DNA from: Mangrovihabitans endophyticus
Lineage (GTDB): Bacteria; Actinomycetota; Actinomycetes; Mycobacteriales; Micromonosporaceae
DNA length: 64,000 nucleotides
Direction of reading: 5' to 3'
Assembly: GCF_014646155.1 (NCBI RefSeq)
Contig: NZ_BMMX01000021.1
Span: 42,231 to 106,230 of the forward strand
Below are positions 42,603 to 50,319 of the stretch, piece after piece (the stretch's first letter is position 1; each line of letters starts with the position of its first letter). The notes below the pieces were generated by a model. The model searched no databases. It was not told the origin of the DNA and saw only the letters and a program-made list of their open reading frames with translations. The position numbers and the translations under genes were made by a program.

Positions 42603-43435
42603 GGGGCCTCCGGACTGGCCACCGCCACCTGCGGCACGAGATCGGGATCGACGCCCGCGTGCTGCGCCAGTTCCCGCGCCCGCGGGCCCTTCAGCAGCCG
42701 TGCGGCGCCGGCCGCGTCGGTGGGGCCGGTCCCGTAGGACGGGCACAGGCTGGCGAGCGTGCACGCACCGCAGGCGGGCTTGCGCGCGTGGCAGACCCGG
42801 CGGCCGTGAAAGATCACCCGGTGCGACAGCATCGTCCAGTCGCGCTTGTCGATCAGGCCCGCCACCTGGGACTCGATCTTCACCGGGTCGTCCTCACGAA
42901 CCCAGCCGAAGCGGTTCACCAGCCGCCGGAAGTGGGTGTCCACGGTGATGCCCGGGACGTCGAAGGCATTGCCCAGGATGACATTGGCGGTCTTGCGGCC
43001 GATGCCCGGCAGGGACACCAGGTCGTCCAGCCGGCCGGGAACCTCCGAGTCGAACCGGTCCACCAGCGCTTGACCCAGCTTGATGAGGGCATCGGTCTTG
43101 GCCCGGAAGAATCCCGTGGGCCGCAGGATGGTCTCCAGCTCGGCGCGCTCGGCGGCGGCGTAGTCCGCCGCGGTCCGGTATTTCGCGAACACGATCGGCG
43201 TGATCTCGTTGACCTTCTTGTCGGTCGACTGAGCGGAGAGCACGGTCGCCACGGCAAGCTCCAGCGGGGTGCCGAAGTCGAGCTCACAGTGGGCGTCCGG
43301 GTGGGCGTCGGCGAGCAGCCTGGCCATCCGGCGAGCGCGGCGTTTGCGGCCGATCGGGGTCTCTTCCGCGAAGCGCTTCGCGGACCGGGCCAACGGATCC
43401 GGCACGGCCTTGGGCACGGCGGGCGGCGGAGTCAC
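42599..43435 (-). CDS. nth: Endonuclease III (base-excision repair glycosylase/lyase)
   Basis: A 278-aa HhH-GPD enzyme removing oxidised pyrimidines. The helix-hairpin-helix LPGIGRKTAN carries the catalytic Lys148, and VDTH has the catalytic Asp166 with the same 18-residue spacing as in E. coli. The C-terminal 4Fe-4S cluster motif CX6CX2CX5C is intact (CHARKPACGACTLASLC). GTG 43435 is the first start after the capA-like gene frame; a 40-residue N-terminal extension relative to E. coli is usual in actinobacteria. Confidence 0.95.
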   Translation of the reverse strand: MTPPPAVPKAVPDPLARSAKRFAEETPIGRKRRARRMARLLADAHPDAHCELDFGTPLELAVATVLSAQSTDKKVNEITPIVFAKYRTAADYAAAERAELETILRPTGFFRAKTDALIKLGQALVDRFDSEVPGRLDDLVSLPGIGRKTANVILGNAFDVPGITVDTHFRRLVNRFGWVREDDPVKIESQVAGLIDKRDWTMLSHRVIFHGRRVCHARKPACGACTLASLCPSYGTGPTDAAGAARLLKGPRARELAQHAGVDPDLVPQVAVASPEAP

Positions 43436-43470
43436 CGGTAAAGAGTACGCCGCAGGTGCGACGCCGCCCG

Positions 43471-44688
43471 TCAGGCAGGCGGCGAGAGGGATCCGTCGTC
43501 GCCGATCTTCGCGGCCGTGTCGCCGAAATCGTCGGCGGAGAGTTCGGCGACCAGTTTTCGTCCGCGCTCGTTCTCCTTGTCCCGGATCGGCTTCCCGGAC
43601 GAATCCATGAAGGTGGAGAGGAACTTCCCACCGGCCCAGCTCCCGTCCGCGGTCAGCGAGACGTGCAGGATGCCGCCGTACTTGAGCACGCCGGACCGGG
43701 ACAGGGTCCGGCCGCCGCCGGCGAAGTTGCCCAGGCTGTACGCGATCAGCTTGCCCTTGTAGAACTGCATGCCGCGCAGCACGTGCGGGCCGTGCCCGAT
43801 GACCACGTCGGCGCCCGCGTCGACCACCGCGTGCGCGAACGCGATCGGGTCGCCTCGGTTCTCCCCGAAGAAGATCTCGCTGCCCGGCTTGACGTGCGAC
43901 TTGTCCGCGCCCTCGGCGCCCATGTGCACCTGCACCACGACCAGGTCCGCCCGGTCGGCGGCACGGCTCACGATCTTCCGCGCGGCGTCCAGGTCGTTCA
44001 GGTTGTTGGCGCTGGAGTACGGCGAGAAGCCCAGCACCGCGACCTTCAGCCCGTTGATGTCGGCCACGGTGATCTCGTCCCGCGCGCCGGTGTGCTGCAG
44101 TCCCGCGTCCTCCAGTGCCTGGACGGTGTTGCGATAGCCGGCCGAACCGAAATCGCTGGAGTGGTTGTTCGCCGTGTTCAGCAACTGGTACCCGGCGTCG
44201 GCGAGATGTTCCGCGTAGGACGGCGGGGCACGGAAGGCGTAGCAGTTGTCCGACCCCGCGCCGCACTTGGAGGACCCGGTGTCGGTGGTCAACGGCTGTT
44301 CCAGGTTGCCCATCACGAGGTCCGACTGGAGACCCTTGGTGACCGAGTCGAAGAATCCCGCGCCGTCCTGGGCGGGGAGCTTGCTGGGTGCGCTGCCCAT
44401 GATGATGTCGCCGGTCGCGGACATGGTGATCGCGGACGATGAGGCGGTGGTGTCCGACTTCGTGTCGGCGTCGGTCGCCTCCGCCGTCGTCTCCACGTCG
44501 CCGGGCGCGACCGCTGCGGCGGAACCGGACGGTTGACGCCACTGCGGCGCATTTGCGACATTGTCCCGGTTCGCCAGCGCCACCCCGCCGATCGCCATCC
44601 CGGCCACGGCGGCCAGCACGATGGTGATGGTGAGGATCGGGCGGCCGAACAGTCCGTTGCGGCGCCTCGGTGCCTGGTGGGATCTCAT
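43471..44688 (-). CDS. CapA-family metallophosphatase-like exported protein
   Basis: A 405-aa protein of the CapA/PgsA family. An N-terminal membrane helix (PILTITIVLAAVAGMAIGGVALA) and an Ala/Thr/Asp linker lead to the CapA domain with SATGDIIMG, VMGNLEQPL, LLNTANNHSSDFG, VVVQVHMGAE and VVIGHGPHVLRGMQFYKGKLIAYSLGNFAGG, the conserved metal-site motifs. CapA proteins are linked to poly-glutamate capsule systems, but no capB/capC genes are present, so its substrate is unknown. It is divergent from crp. Confidence 0.85.
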   Translation of the reverse strand: MRSHQAPRRRNGLFGRPILTITIVLAAVAGMAIGGVALANRDNVANAPQWRQPSGSAAAVAPGDVETTAEATDADTKSDTTASSSAITMSATGDIIMGSAPSKLPAQDGAGFFDSVTKGLQSDLVMGNLEQPLTTDTGSSKCGAGSDNCYAFRAPPSYAEHLADAGYQLLNTANNHSSDFGSAGYRNTVQALEDAGLQHTGARDEITVADINGLKVAVLGFSPYSSANNLNDLDAARKIVSRAADRADLVVVQVHMGAEGADKSHVKPGSEIFFGENRGDPIAFAHAVVDAGADVVIGHGPHVLRGMQFYKGKLIAYSLGNFAGGGRTLSRSGVLKYGGILHVSLTADGSWAGGKFLSTFMDSSGKPIRDKENERGRKLVAELSADDFGDTAAKIGDDGSLSPPA

Positions 44689-44702
44689 CGACGGCGACTG
44701 TA
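44689..44702 (-). promoter_or_regulatory. Putative -10 box for the capA-like gene (TACAGT)
   Basis: TACAGT at 44702-44697 on the minus strand lies 8 bases before ATG 44688, and there is no Shine-Dalgarno sequence. Near-leaderless transcription is likely. Confidence 0.4.
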
Positions 44703-44914
44703 GCGTTCGGATGCACGGACGAATGTCCGACTTTCGGTCCTCGTTGCCCTCGACGATGCGCCATTGCTCACCCAGAGCGACCGTGTCCTCGCGGTTGAGG
44801 GGCCGTTTCGGTTACGCTAAGAGATCTTGATCAAGGGGTGCCCGCCCGTTTCTCGCTCGCGTACGCCTAGACTGAGCGAGCGCGGCTGAAGAGCGCGCAG
44901 GTGGAGGTGCGGCG
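44703..44914. promoter_or_regulatory. Upstream region of crp
   Basis: About 210 bases between the capA-like gene and crp. A TAGACT box at 44868-44873 lies about 40 bases before the crp ATG and a TACGCT box lies at 44813-44818. A perfect 10-bp palindrome CTTGATCAAG occupies 44826-44835. The crp ribosome site is GGAGG, 7 bases before the ATG. Confidence 0.4.
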
Positions 44915-45592
44915 ATGGACGAGGTATTGGCGCGCAGCGGTATCTTCCAGGGCGTTGACCCGGAAGCCGCCGAGGCGCTCGCCAAGGAGATGGACACGAT
45001 CGAGGTCCGCAAGGGCGACGTCGTCTTCAACGAGGGCGAAGCCGGCGACAGCCTTTACATCGTTCTCTCCGGAAAGATCAAACTTGGTCGGCGGGCGGCA
45101 GACGGGCGACAGAACCTCGTCTCCATCATGGGTCCCTCCGACATGTTGGGCGAACTGTCGCTGTTCGACCCCGGGCCACGGACCGCGACGGCGACCGCGG
45201 TGACCGACACGCGGCTCGCACGACTCAAGAAGGCGTCGCTGCGGCCATGGCTGAACAACCGGCCGGAGATCGCCGAGCAGCTCCTGCGGGTGCTGGCTCG
45301 CCGGTTGCGCCGGACCAACGACGCTTTGGCTGACCTGATCTTCACCGACGTGCCCGGCCGGGTGGCGAAAAACCTGCTGCAGATGGCCGGCCGGTTCGGC
45401 ACCAGGGACGGCGGCGTGCTGCGCGTGACCCACGACCTCACCCAAGAGGAACTGGCCCAACTCGTGGGCGCCTCCCGGGAGACGGTGAACAAGGCACTGG
45501 CGGACTTCGCGTCGCGCGCGTGGCTGCGCCTGGACGGCAAGAGCGTCATCATTCTCGACCCGGAGCGTCTGGCCCGCCGCGCCCGAGTCTGA
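44915..45592 (+). CDS. crp: Crp/Fnr-family cyclic-nucleotide-dependent regulator
   Basis: A 225-aa transcription factor. The N-terminal cNMP-binding domain has NEGEAGDSLYIVLSGKIKLGR and the phosphate-binding cassette MLGELSLFDPGPRTATATAV with the Gly-Glu and Arg-Thr pairs that contact cAMP. The C-terminal winged helix carries LTQEELAQLVGASRETVNKALADF as its recognition helix-turn-helix. It corresponds to M. tuberculosis Crp (Rv3676) and GlxR. A cyclase gene nearby (50.3-54.0 kb) could supply its ligand. The stop is followed by a strong terminator. Confidence 0.95.
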   Translation: MDEVLARSGIFQGVDPEAAEALAKEMDTIEVRKGDVVFNEGEAGDSLYIVLSGKIKLGRRAADGRQNLVSIMGPSDMLGELSLFDPGPRTATATAVTDTRLARLKKASLRPWLNNRPEIAEQLLRVLARRLRRTNDALADLIFTDVPGRVAKNLLQMAGRFGTRDGGVLRVTHDLTQEELAQLVGASRETVNKALADFASRAWLRLDGKSVIILDPERLARRARV

Positions 45593-45608
45593 CCGACGAT
45601 CCACCCGC

Positions 45609-45641
45609 ACAGGGACCGCCCGACCGGGCGGTCCCTGTTTT
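45609..45641 (+). terminator. Rho-independent terminator of crp
   Basis: A perfect 13-bp stem (ACAGGGACCGCCC with its complement) around a GACC loop, followed by TTT. It begins 16 bases after the crp stop. Confidence 0.85.
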
Positions 45642-45790
45642 CGCGTGCCCGGACCTTCGACCGGGTGACTGCGGCGGGGAAAAGAGATCCGTGTCGCACC
45701 CGGCGGGCCGCTCGTTACGGAGGTGGTCGAAAGGCACAACTACTTCCGGAAGGCGCGGGCTTTGAACAGAGCAGGCATCGGGGTGACGAC

Positions 45791-47233
45791 GTGACCGTGC
45801 TCGACACCGCGATCGACCCGCGCACTCCCGCCTACTTGGAGAGCCGCAGCGCGATGCTGGAGCGCCTGGCCGAGCTGGAGGAGGCGCTGGAGGCGGCGCG
45901 CTCCGGCGGTGGCGAGAAGTGGGTCACCAGGCACCATGCTCGCGGCAAACTGCTGCCCCGGGAACGTGTCGAGATGTTGCTCGACCGGGACAGCCCGTTC
46001 CTGGAGCTGTCGCCGGTCGCCGCCTGGGGTTCGGAGTATTCCGTCGGGGCCAGCGTGGCCACCGGCATCGGCGTGGTCGAGGGCGTGGAATGCGTGATCA
46101 TCGCCAACGACCCCACCGTCGACGGCGGGGCGGTCAACCCGTACACGGTGGAGAAGATCCGGCGCGCCGCGCGGATCGCGTCGGTCAACCGACTGCCGTT
46201 GGTCAATCTGGTGGAATCGACCGGGGCCGCGGCGCCCGCCGGGCCGCCGCCGGGCGGCGCCATCGCCCGCGATCTCAGCCAACTGACCGCCGACCGGGTC
46301 CCTACGGTGTGCGTGGTGTTCGGCGCGACCACCGGCGACGCGGCGTACCTGCCGGCGCTGTCGGACTACACCATCATGGTGCGCGGACACGCCAAGGTGC
46401 TGACCATCCACCCGCAGCCGGTACGTGCGTCCGGCGCCAACGGACGTCCCACGCCCGAGGTGCGCAGCACGCCGACCGTACCGGCGGGGGTGACCGGACC
46501 GGCCGATCAGCTTGCCGAGGACGAACGCGACGGCTTGCGGCTCGCCCGACAGTGCGTACGCCGGTTCAACTGGCGTAAACGCGGCCCGCGACCGCGCAGT
46601 TGGCCGCCCGCGCCGCCCCGGTACGACGCCGAGGATCTGCTCACCATGGCCGCGGTGGACGTCTTCGAACCCCGGGAAGTGCTGGCCCGGATCCTCGACG
46701 ACAGCGACTTCGACGAGTTCAAGCCGTCCCAGGGCACCGCCTTGGTGACCGGCTGGGGTGAACTGCACGGCTACCCGGTCGGCGTGGTGGCCAACCTCGG
46801 CAGCGCGTTGACGCAGGCCGAGACCCAGAAGGCGGTGCACTTCATCCAGCTCGCCAACACCACCGACACCACCCTGCTCTTCGTGCAGTACACCGGTGCG
46901 CCGGCCGCTGCGGACCGGGAAGCCGCCGACGTGCGGCACGGTGCCCCACTGGTGCACGCGGTGGCCAAGTCGACCGTGCCGCACCTGACGCTGATGATCG
47001 GCGCCACACCCGCGCAGGAACTCGGCGGCGTGTACGGCCGCGCGTACGAGCCGCGGTTTCTGTTCACCTGGCCGGTGGAGCGTTCCGCGGACGCCGGAGC
47101 ACCGACCCGGATGCTGACCGACGACGGAGTCATCGATCCCCGCGACACCCGGACGGTGCTGGGCCTCTGCTTGTCCGCGGTGCACAGCGCCACCGTGGAG
47201 GGCGCCGAGCATGTCGGCGTCTTCAGACCCTGA
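45791..47233 (+). CDS. Acyl-CoA carboxylase beta subunit-like protein (carboxyltransferase, diverged)
   Basis: A 480-aa protein of the biotin-dependent carboxyltransferase family, closest in feel to methylcrotonyl/geranyl-CoA carboxylase beta subunits (GGVYGRAYEPRFLFTWP and DDGVIDPRDTRTVLGLCLSAVH). Several expected features are altered: the N-domain SGGA oxyanion motif reads ESTGA (residues 141-145), and the segment between FLFTWP and DDGVIDPRDT is only about 15 residues, whereas relatives carry some 60-70 residues including a conserved MGG element. GTG 45791 is chosen by the start of homology; the upstream in-frame sequence has no ribosome site. The biotin carboxylase gene follows 16 bases downstream. 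Enzymatic activity is doubtful. Confidence 0.8.
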   Translation: MTVLDTAIDPRTPAYLESRSAMLERLAELEEALEAARSGGGEKWVTRHHARGKLLPRERVEMLLDRDSPFLELSPVAAWGSEYSVGASVATGIGVVEGVECVIIANDPTVDGGAVNPYTVEKIRRAARIASVNRLPLVNLVESTGAAAPAGPPPGGAIARDLSQLTADRVPTVCVVFGATTGDAAYLPALSDYTIMVRGHAKVLTIHPQPVRASGANGRPTPEVRSTPTVPAGVTGPADQLAEDERDGLRLARQCVRRFNWRKRGPRPRSWPPAPPRYDAEDLLTMAAVDVFEPREVLARILDDSDFDEFKPSQGTALVTGWGELHGYPVGVVANLGSALTQAETQKAVHFIQLANTTDTTLLFVQYTGAPAAADREAADVRHGAPLVHAVAKSTVPHLTLMIGATPAQELGGVYGRAYEPRFLFTWPVERSADAGAPTRMLTDDGVIDPRDTRTVLGLCLSAVHSATVEGAEHVGVFRP

Positions 47234-47249
47234 AAGGTAGACGAGACCA

Positions 47250-49256
47250 GTGATCCGACGTCTTCTGGTGGCCAACCGCGGTGAGGTCGCCCGGCGCGTC
47301 TTCGCCACCTGCCGTCTGGTCGGCATCGAGACGGTCGCCGTCTATACCGACGCCGACGCGGACGCACCGTACGTCGACGAGGCGGACTATGCGGTCCACC
47401 TGCCCGGCAGCACACCGTCCGCCACCTACCTGCGCGGCGACCTGCTCATCGCGGCGGCCAAGCGATCCGGCGCCAACGCGGTGCACCCCGGGCATGGCAC
47501 GCTGGCCGAGGACCCCGACTTCGCGGCCGCGGTGGCCGAGGCGGGCATGATCTGGGTGGGCACCCCCTCCGCCACGCTTGCCACTTTGCGGCACAAGGCG
47601 GAGACCAAGGCGGTGGTCGACGAGGCGGCGGTGCCGATCCTGCCGTCCTTCGGCGACCCGCAGGAAGTGCCCGGTTTTCCGGTGCTCATCAAGCCGACCA
47701 CCGGCGAGGGCGGTGTCGGCATGCGCGTGGTACGCGATGCTCAGACGCTGGCCGAGGCGGTGGCCTCCACCCGCCGCGAGGTCGGTGGCGACGTCTATTG
47801 CGAGCCCTACCTGGAGAATGTCCGGCACGTCGAGGTGCCGGTCCTGGCCGACGTGCACGGCACGGTGGTGCCGTTCGGTGAACGCGAATGCTCGGTGCAG
47901 CGCCGGTACCAGACCATCGTCGAGGAGACGCCGTCGCCAGCGGTCGACGCCGGGTTGCGCGAGGAGCTGTGCCGGGCCGCCATCGTCGCGGTCCGCTCGC
48001 TGGGGTTCGTCGGCATCGGCACGGTCGAGTTCCTGCTGGACGCCGACGACGAGTTCTGGTTCGTCGAGCTGACTCCCAGCCTGCAGATGCAGCACGCGGT
48101 CACCGAGTGCGTCTCCGGATATGACCTGGTGCGCCTGCAACTGCTGGTCGCCGAGGGTGGCGCACTGCCGATGCCCGGTCCGCCGCCGATCCGCGGGCAC
48201 GCCATCGAGGTCCGGCTCAGCGCGGAGGATCCGGCGTACGCGTGGCTGCCAGCCACCGGGGCGCTGCACCGTTTCACCGTCCCGGACGTCGCCGGATCCT
48301 TCCGCCCGCTGCCCCAGCCCGGACTGCGGCTCGACGCCGGCGTCGCGGACGGCTCGTCGGTGGGCGCGCAGCAGGACCCGATGCTGGCCAAGCTGGTCGC
48401 CTGGGCGCCGACGCGCCAGGAGGCGGCGCGAATGCTGGCCTCCGCGCTGACCCGCACCCAGTTGCACGGCGTGGTGTCCAACCGGGACCTTCTGGTACGC
48501 GTGCTGCGCCATCCCGGCTTCCGCGCCGGTGAGACGGACACCGGCTTCCTGGACCGGCACCCCGAGGTCTTCGCGCCCCTGTTGTCCTCGGTGGATGCGG
48601 TTCGCCTGTCCTGTCTGGCCGCCGCGCTGGCCGGCGCCGCGGGGCGACGGGCAGCGGCGCCGGTGCTGCACTCGCTGCCCTCCGGGTGGCGCAACGTGCC
48701 GTCCGGCTCACAGACCGCCGTGTACGACGGTCCGGCCGGCCCGGTCGAGGTCGGCTACCGGATGAACCGGCACGGTGAACTCGCCGCGTGGTGGGTGCGC
48801 GCGGTCGACCCGGAGGAGCTGGACCTCGCCGGGCTCGGACAGGCGCCGGTGCTCGACGACCATCCGCCGACCGTGGTCGTGCACGCCGGCAGCGACCGGG
48901 TCGCGCTCGACGTGAACGGGATCCGGCTCACCTTCCACGTGCATCGGGTGGGCGAGGTGTCGTACGTGGACAGCCCGGAGGGTTCGGTGACGCTTCGCGA
49001 ACTGTCCCGGTTCCCGCTGCCCGCGCCGGAGGCTGGCGAAGGTTCCCTGATCGCTCCGCTGCCGGGTGCGGTCCGGCGCATCCTGGTGGTACCCGGCCAG
49101 CGGGTGCGCGCCGGGGAGTTGCTGCTCACCCTGGAGGCGATGAAGCTGGAACATCCGGTGCACGCGCCCGCGGCGGGCGTCGTCGCCTCGCTGCCCGTGC
49201 ACCCGGGCGTCGAGGTGGACACCGGCGAGCTGCTCGCCGTGCTCGACCCGGAGTAA
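47250..49256 (+). CDS. Biotin carboxylase/BCCP alpha subunit-like protein with altered active site
   Basis: A 668-aa fusion of a biotin carboxylase domain (about 1-450), a linker domain and a C-terminal biotinyl domain with LEAMKLEH (biotin Lys632). The fold markers are there (LLVANRGEVARRVF; AVHPGHG; YLENVRHVEVPVLAD; ERECSVQRRYQ). Compared with the E. coli AccC catalytic loop (EMNTRIQVEH) the sequence here is ELTPSLQMQH (273-282), so the Asn, the bicarbonate-binding Arg and the catalytic-base Glu are Thr275, Ser277 and Gln281. The lysine in RRHQK is Thr222, and the ATP glycine loop is TGEGGVG. Frame is intact and codon use normal. It lies in an operon with the beta-like subunit. Confidence 0.85.
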   Translation: MIRRLLVANRGEVARRVFATCRLVGIETVAVYTDADADAPYVDEADYAVHLPGSTPSATYLRGDLLIAAAKRSGANAVHPGHGTLAEDPDFAAAVAEAGMIWVGTPSATLATLRHKAETKAVVDEAAVPILPSFGDPQEVPGFPVLIKPTTGEGGVGMRVVRDAQTLAEAVASTRREVGGDVYCEPYLENVRHVEVPVLADVHGTVVPFGERECSVQRRYQTIVEETPSPAVDAGLREELCRAAIVAVRSLGFVGIGTVEFLLDADDEFWFVELTPSLQMQHAVTECVSGYDLVRLQLLVAEGGALPMPGPPPIRGHAIEVRLSAEDPAYAWLPATGALHRFTVPDVAGSFRPLPQPGLRLDAGVADGSSVGAQQDPMLAKLVAWAPTRQEAARMLASALTRTQLHGVVSNRDLLVRVLRHPGFRAGETDTGFLDRHPEVFAPLLSSVDAVRLSCLAAALAGAAGRRAAAPVLHSLPSGWRNVPSGSQTAVYDGPAGPVEVGYRMNRHGELAAWWVRAVDPEELDLAGLGQAPVLDDHPPTVVVHAGSDRVALDVNGIRLTFHVHRVGEVSYVDSPEGSVTLRELSRFPLPAPEAGEGSLIAPLPGAVRRILVVPGQRVRAGELLLTLEAMKLEHPVHAPAAGVVASLPVHPGVEVDTGELLAVLDPE

Positions 49257-49289
49257 CGTGCCCGATCCGGAGTAGCCGGGCGGCCCCTG

Positions 49290-50288
49290 TCAGAAGCCGC
49301 CGAACAGCCACTTGCGGCGGCCCCGTTTGCCGCCGCCGGTGTGCACGGTGGGTGTTTCGTCGTGCTGGCCGGGGCTCGGTTGCTCCGCCGCGTGGTCGTC
49401 CCCGGCCTCGGACACGAAGGTGGACGACCGGTACACCGTCGGCGGCCCGGACCGGTGGTGCGCCGCCAGGTGCAGGCCGGACAGCAGGTCTCGCAACTGC
49501 AGCGCGGTCGGGCGGGCGCGCGGTTCGTTCGCCATGCCGAAACGCAGCACCTCGGTCAGACTGCGGGGCACCTCGGGAAGGTCGGGGATCGGCCGCTCGA
49601 ACAGTTCCATCAGGGTGAGCAGCCCCGGACTCCGGTCGGCTTCCCAGCGCGGCGGGCGTCCACGCATCACGGCGTAGAGCGTGGCGCACAGCGCGTAGAC
49701 GTCGACCGCTCCGGACGGCGTCTCGTGCCGGAACATCTCCGGCGGCGCGTAGGCCGGGGTGAGGACCTCCAGCGTCAGCGACGAGTCCCGCATCTCGCCC
49801 AGCACGGCGAGCCCGAAGTCAGCGAGCACCGCCGAGTTGAAGTGCGAATAGAGGATGTTCGCCGGCTTCACGTCGCGGTGCAGCACGCCGTTGGCATGTG
49901 TGTGCACCAGCGCGTCCGCGATCTTCACGCCCAGGTCACGGGCTTCCACCGCGCCGAGCGGGGACACCCGCATCCGGTCCAGGTACGAACCGTCGCACAG
50001 CTCCATGATCAGGTAGGGGTGCCGGTCGACCGTGACGCCCACGTCGAACAGGTCGACCACGTGGGGGTGGGAGGACATCCGCCCGGCGGCCCGCGCCTCC
50101 CGGAGAAAGCGTGCCTGGTCGCGAGGATCCTCCAGGGTGCGGTTCTCCACCTTGATGGCCACGTCGCGACCCACCGAGTCCTGGGTGGCACGGTAGACCG
50201 TGGCGTAGCCGCCGCGCGCCATCACCGACAAGCCGGACATGCCAGGCACGTACGGCAGCGGAAGCTGACCGGGCGGAGTCTCCGTCAC
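49290..50288 (-). CDS. Soluble serine/threonine protein kinase
   Basis: A 332-aa kinase of the Hanks type with VAIK (Lys46), HRDVKPAN (Asp139), ADFGLAV and the APE-like APPEM motif. There is no membrane helix or extracytoplasmic sensor; after the kinase domain comes an acidic, Thr/Ser-rich tail ending in basic KRGRRKWLFGGF. The glycine-rich loop is MARGGYATVYRA. GTG 50288 is supported by a TATTTT box exactly 7 bases upstream. It lies downstream of, and in the same direction as, the giant cyclase/ATPase gene, with 31 bp between. Confidence 0.88.
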   Translation of the reverse strand: MTETPPGQLPLPYVPGMSGLSVMARGGYATVYRATQDSVGRDVAIKVENRTLEDPRDQARFLREARAAGRMSSHPHVVDLFDVGVTVDRHPYLIMELCDGSYLDRMRVSPLGAVEARDLGVKIADALVHTHANGVLHRDVKPANILYSHFNSAVLADFGLAVLGEMRDSSLTLEVLTPAYAPPEMFRHETPSGAVDVYALCATLYAVMRGRPPRWEADRSPGLLTLMELFERPIPDLPEVPRSLTEVLRFGMANEPRARPTALQLRDLLSGLHLAAHHRSGPPTVYRSSTFVSEAGDDHAAEQPSPGQHDETPTVHTGGGKRGRRKWLFGGF

Positions 50289-50301
50289 GGATATGAAAAT
50301 A
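50289..50301 (-). promoter_or_regulatory. Putative leaderless -10 box (TATTTT) of the kinase gene
   Basis: TATTTT at 50301-50296 on the minus strand, spacer CATATCC, then GTG 50288. There is no ribosome-binding site. AT-rich bases are rare here, which makes the box stand out. Confidence 0.55.
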
Positions 50302-50319
50302 CGCCAGACACGATCGAGA

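Noticed and set aside
44826..44835. Palindrome CTTGATCAAG as an autoregulatory Crp site
   Set aside because: It does not fit the TGTGA-N6-TCACA pattern of Crp/GlxR operators; a 10-bp palindrome alone is weak evidence.
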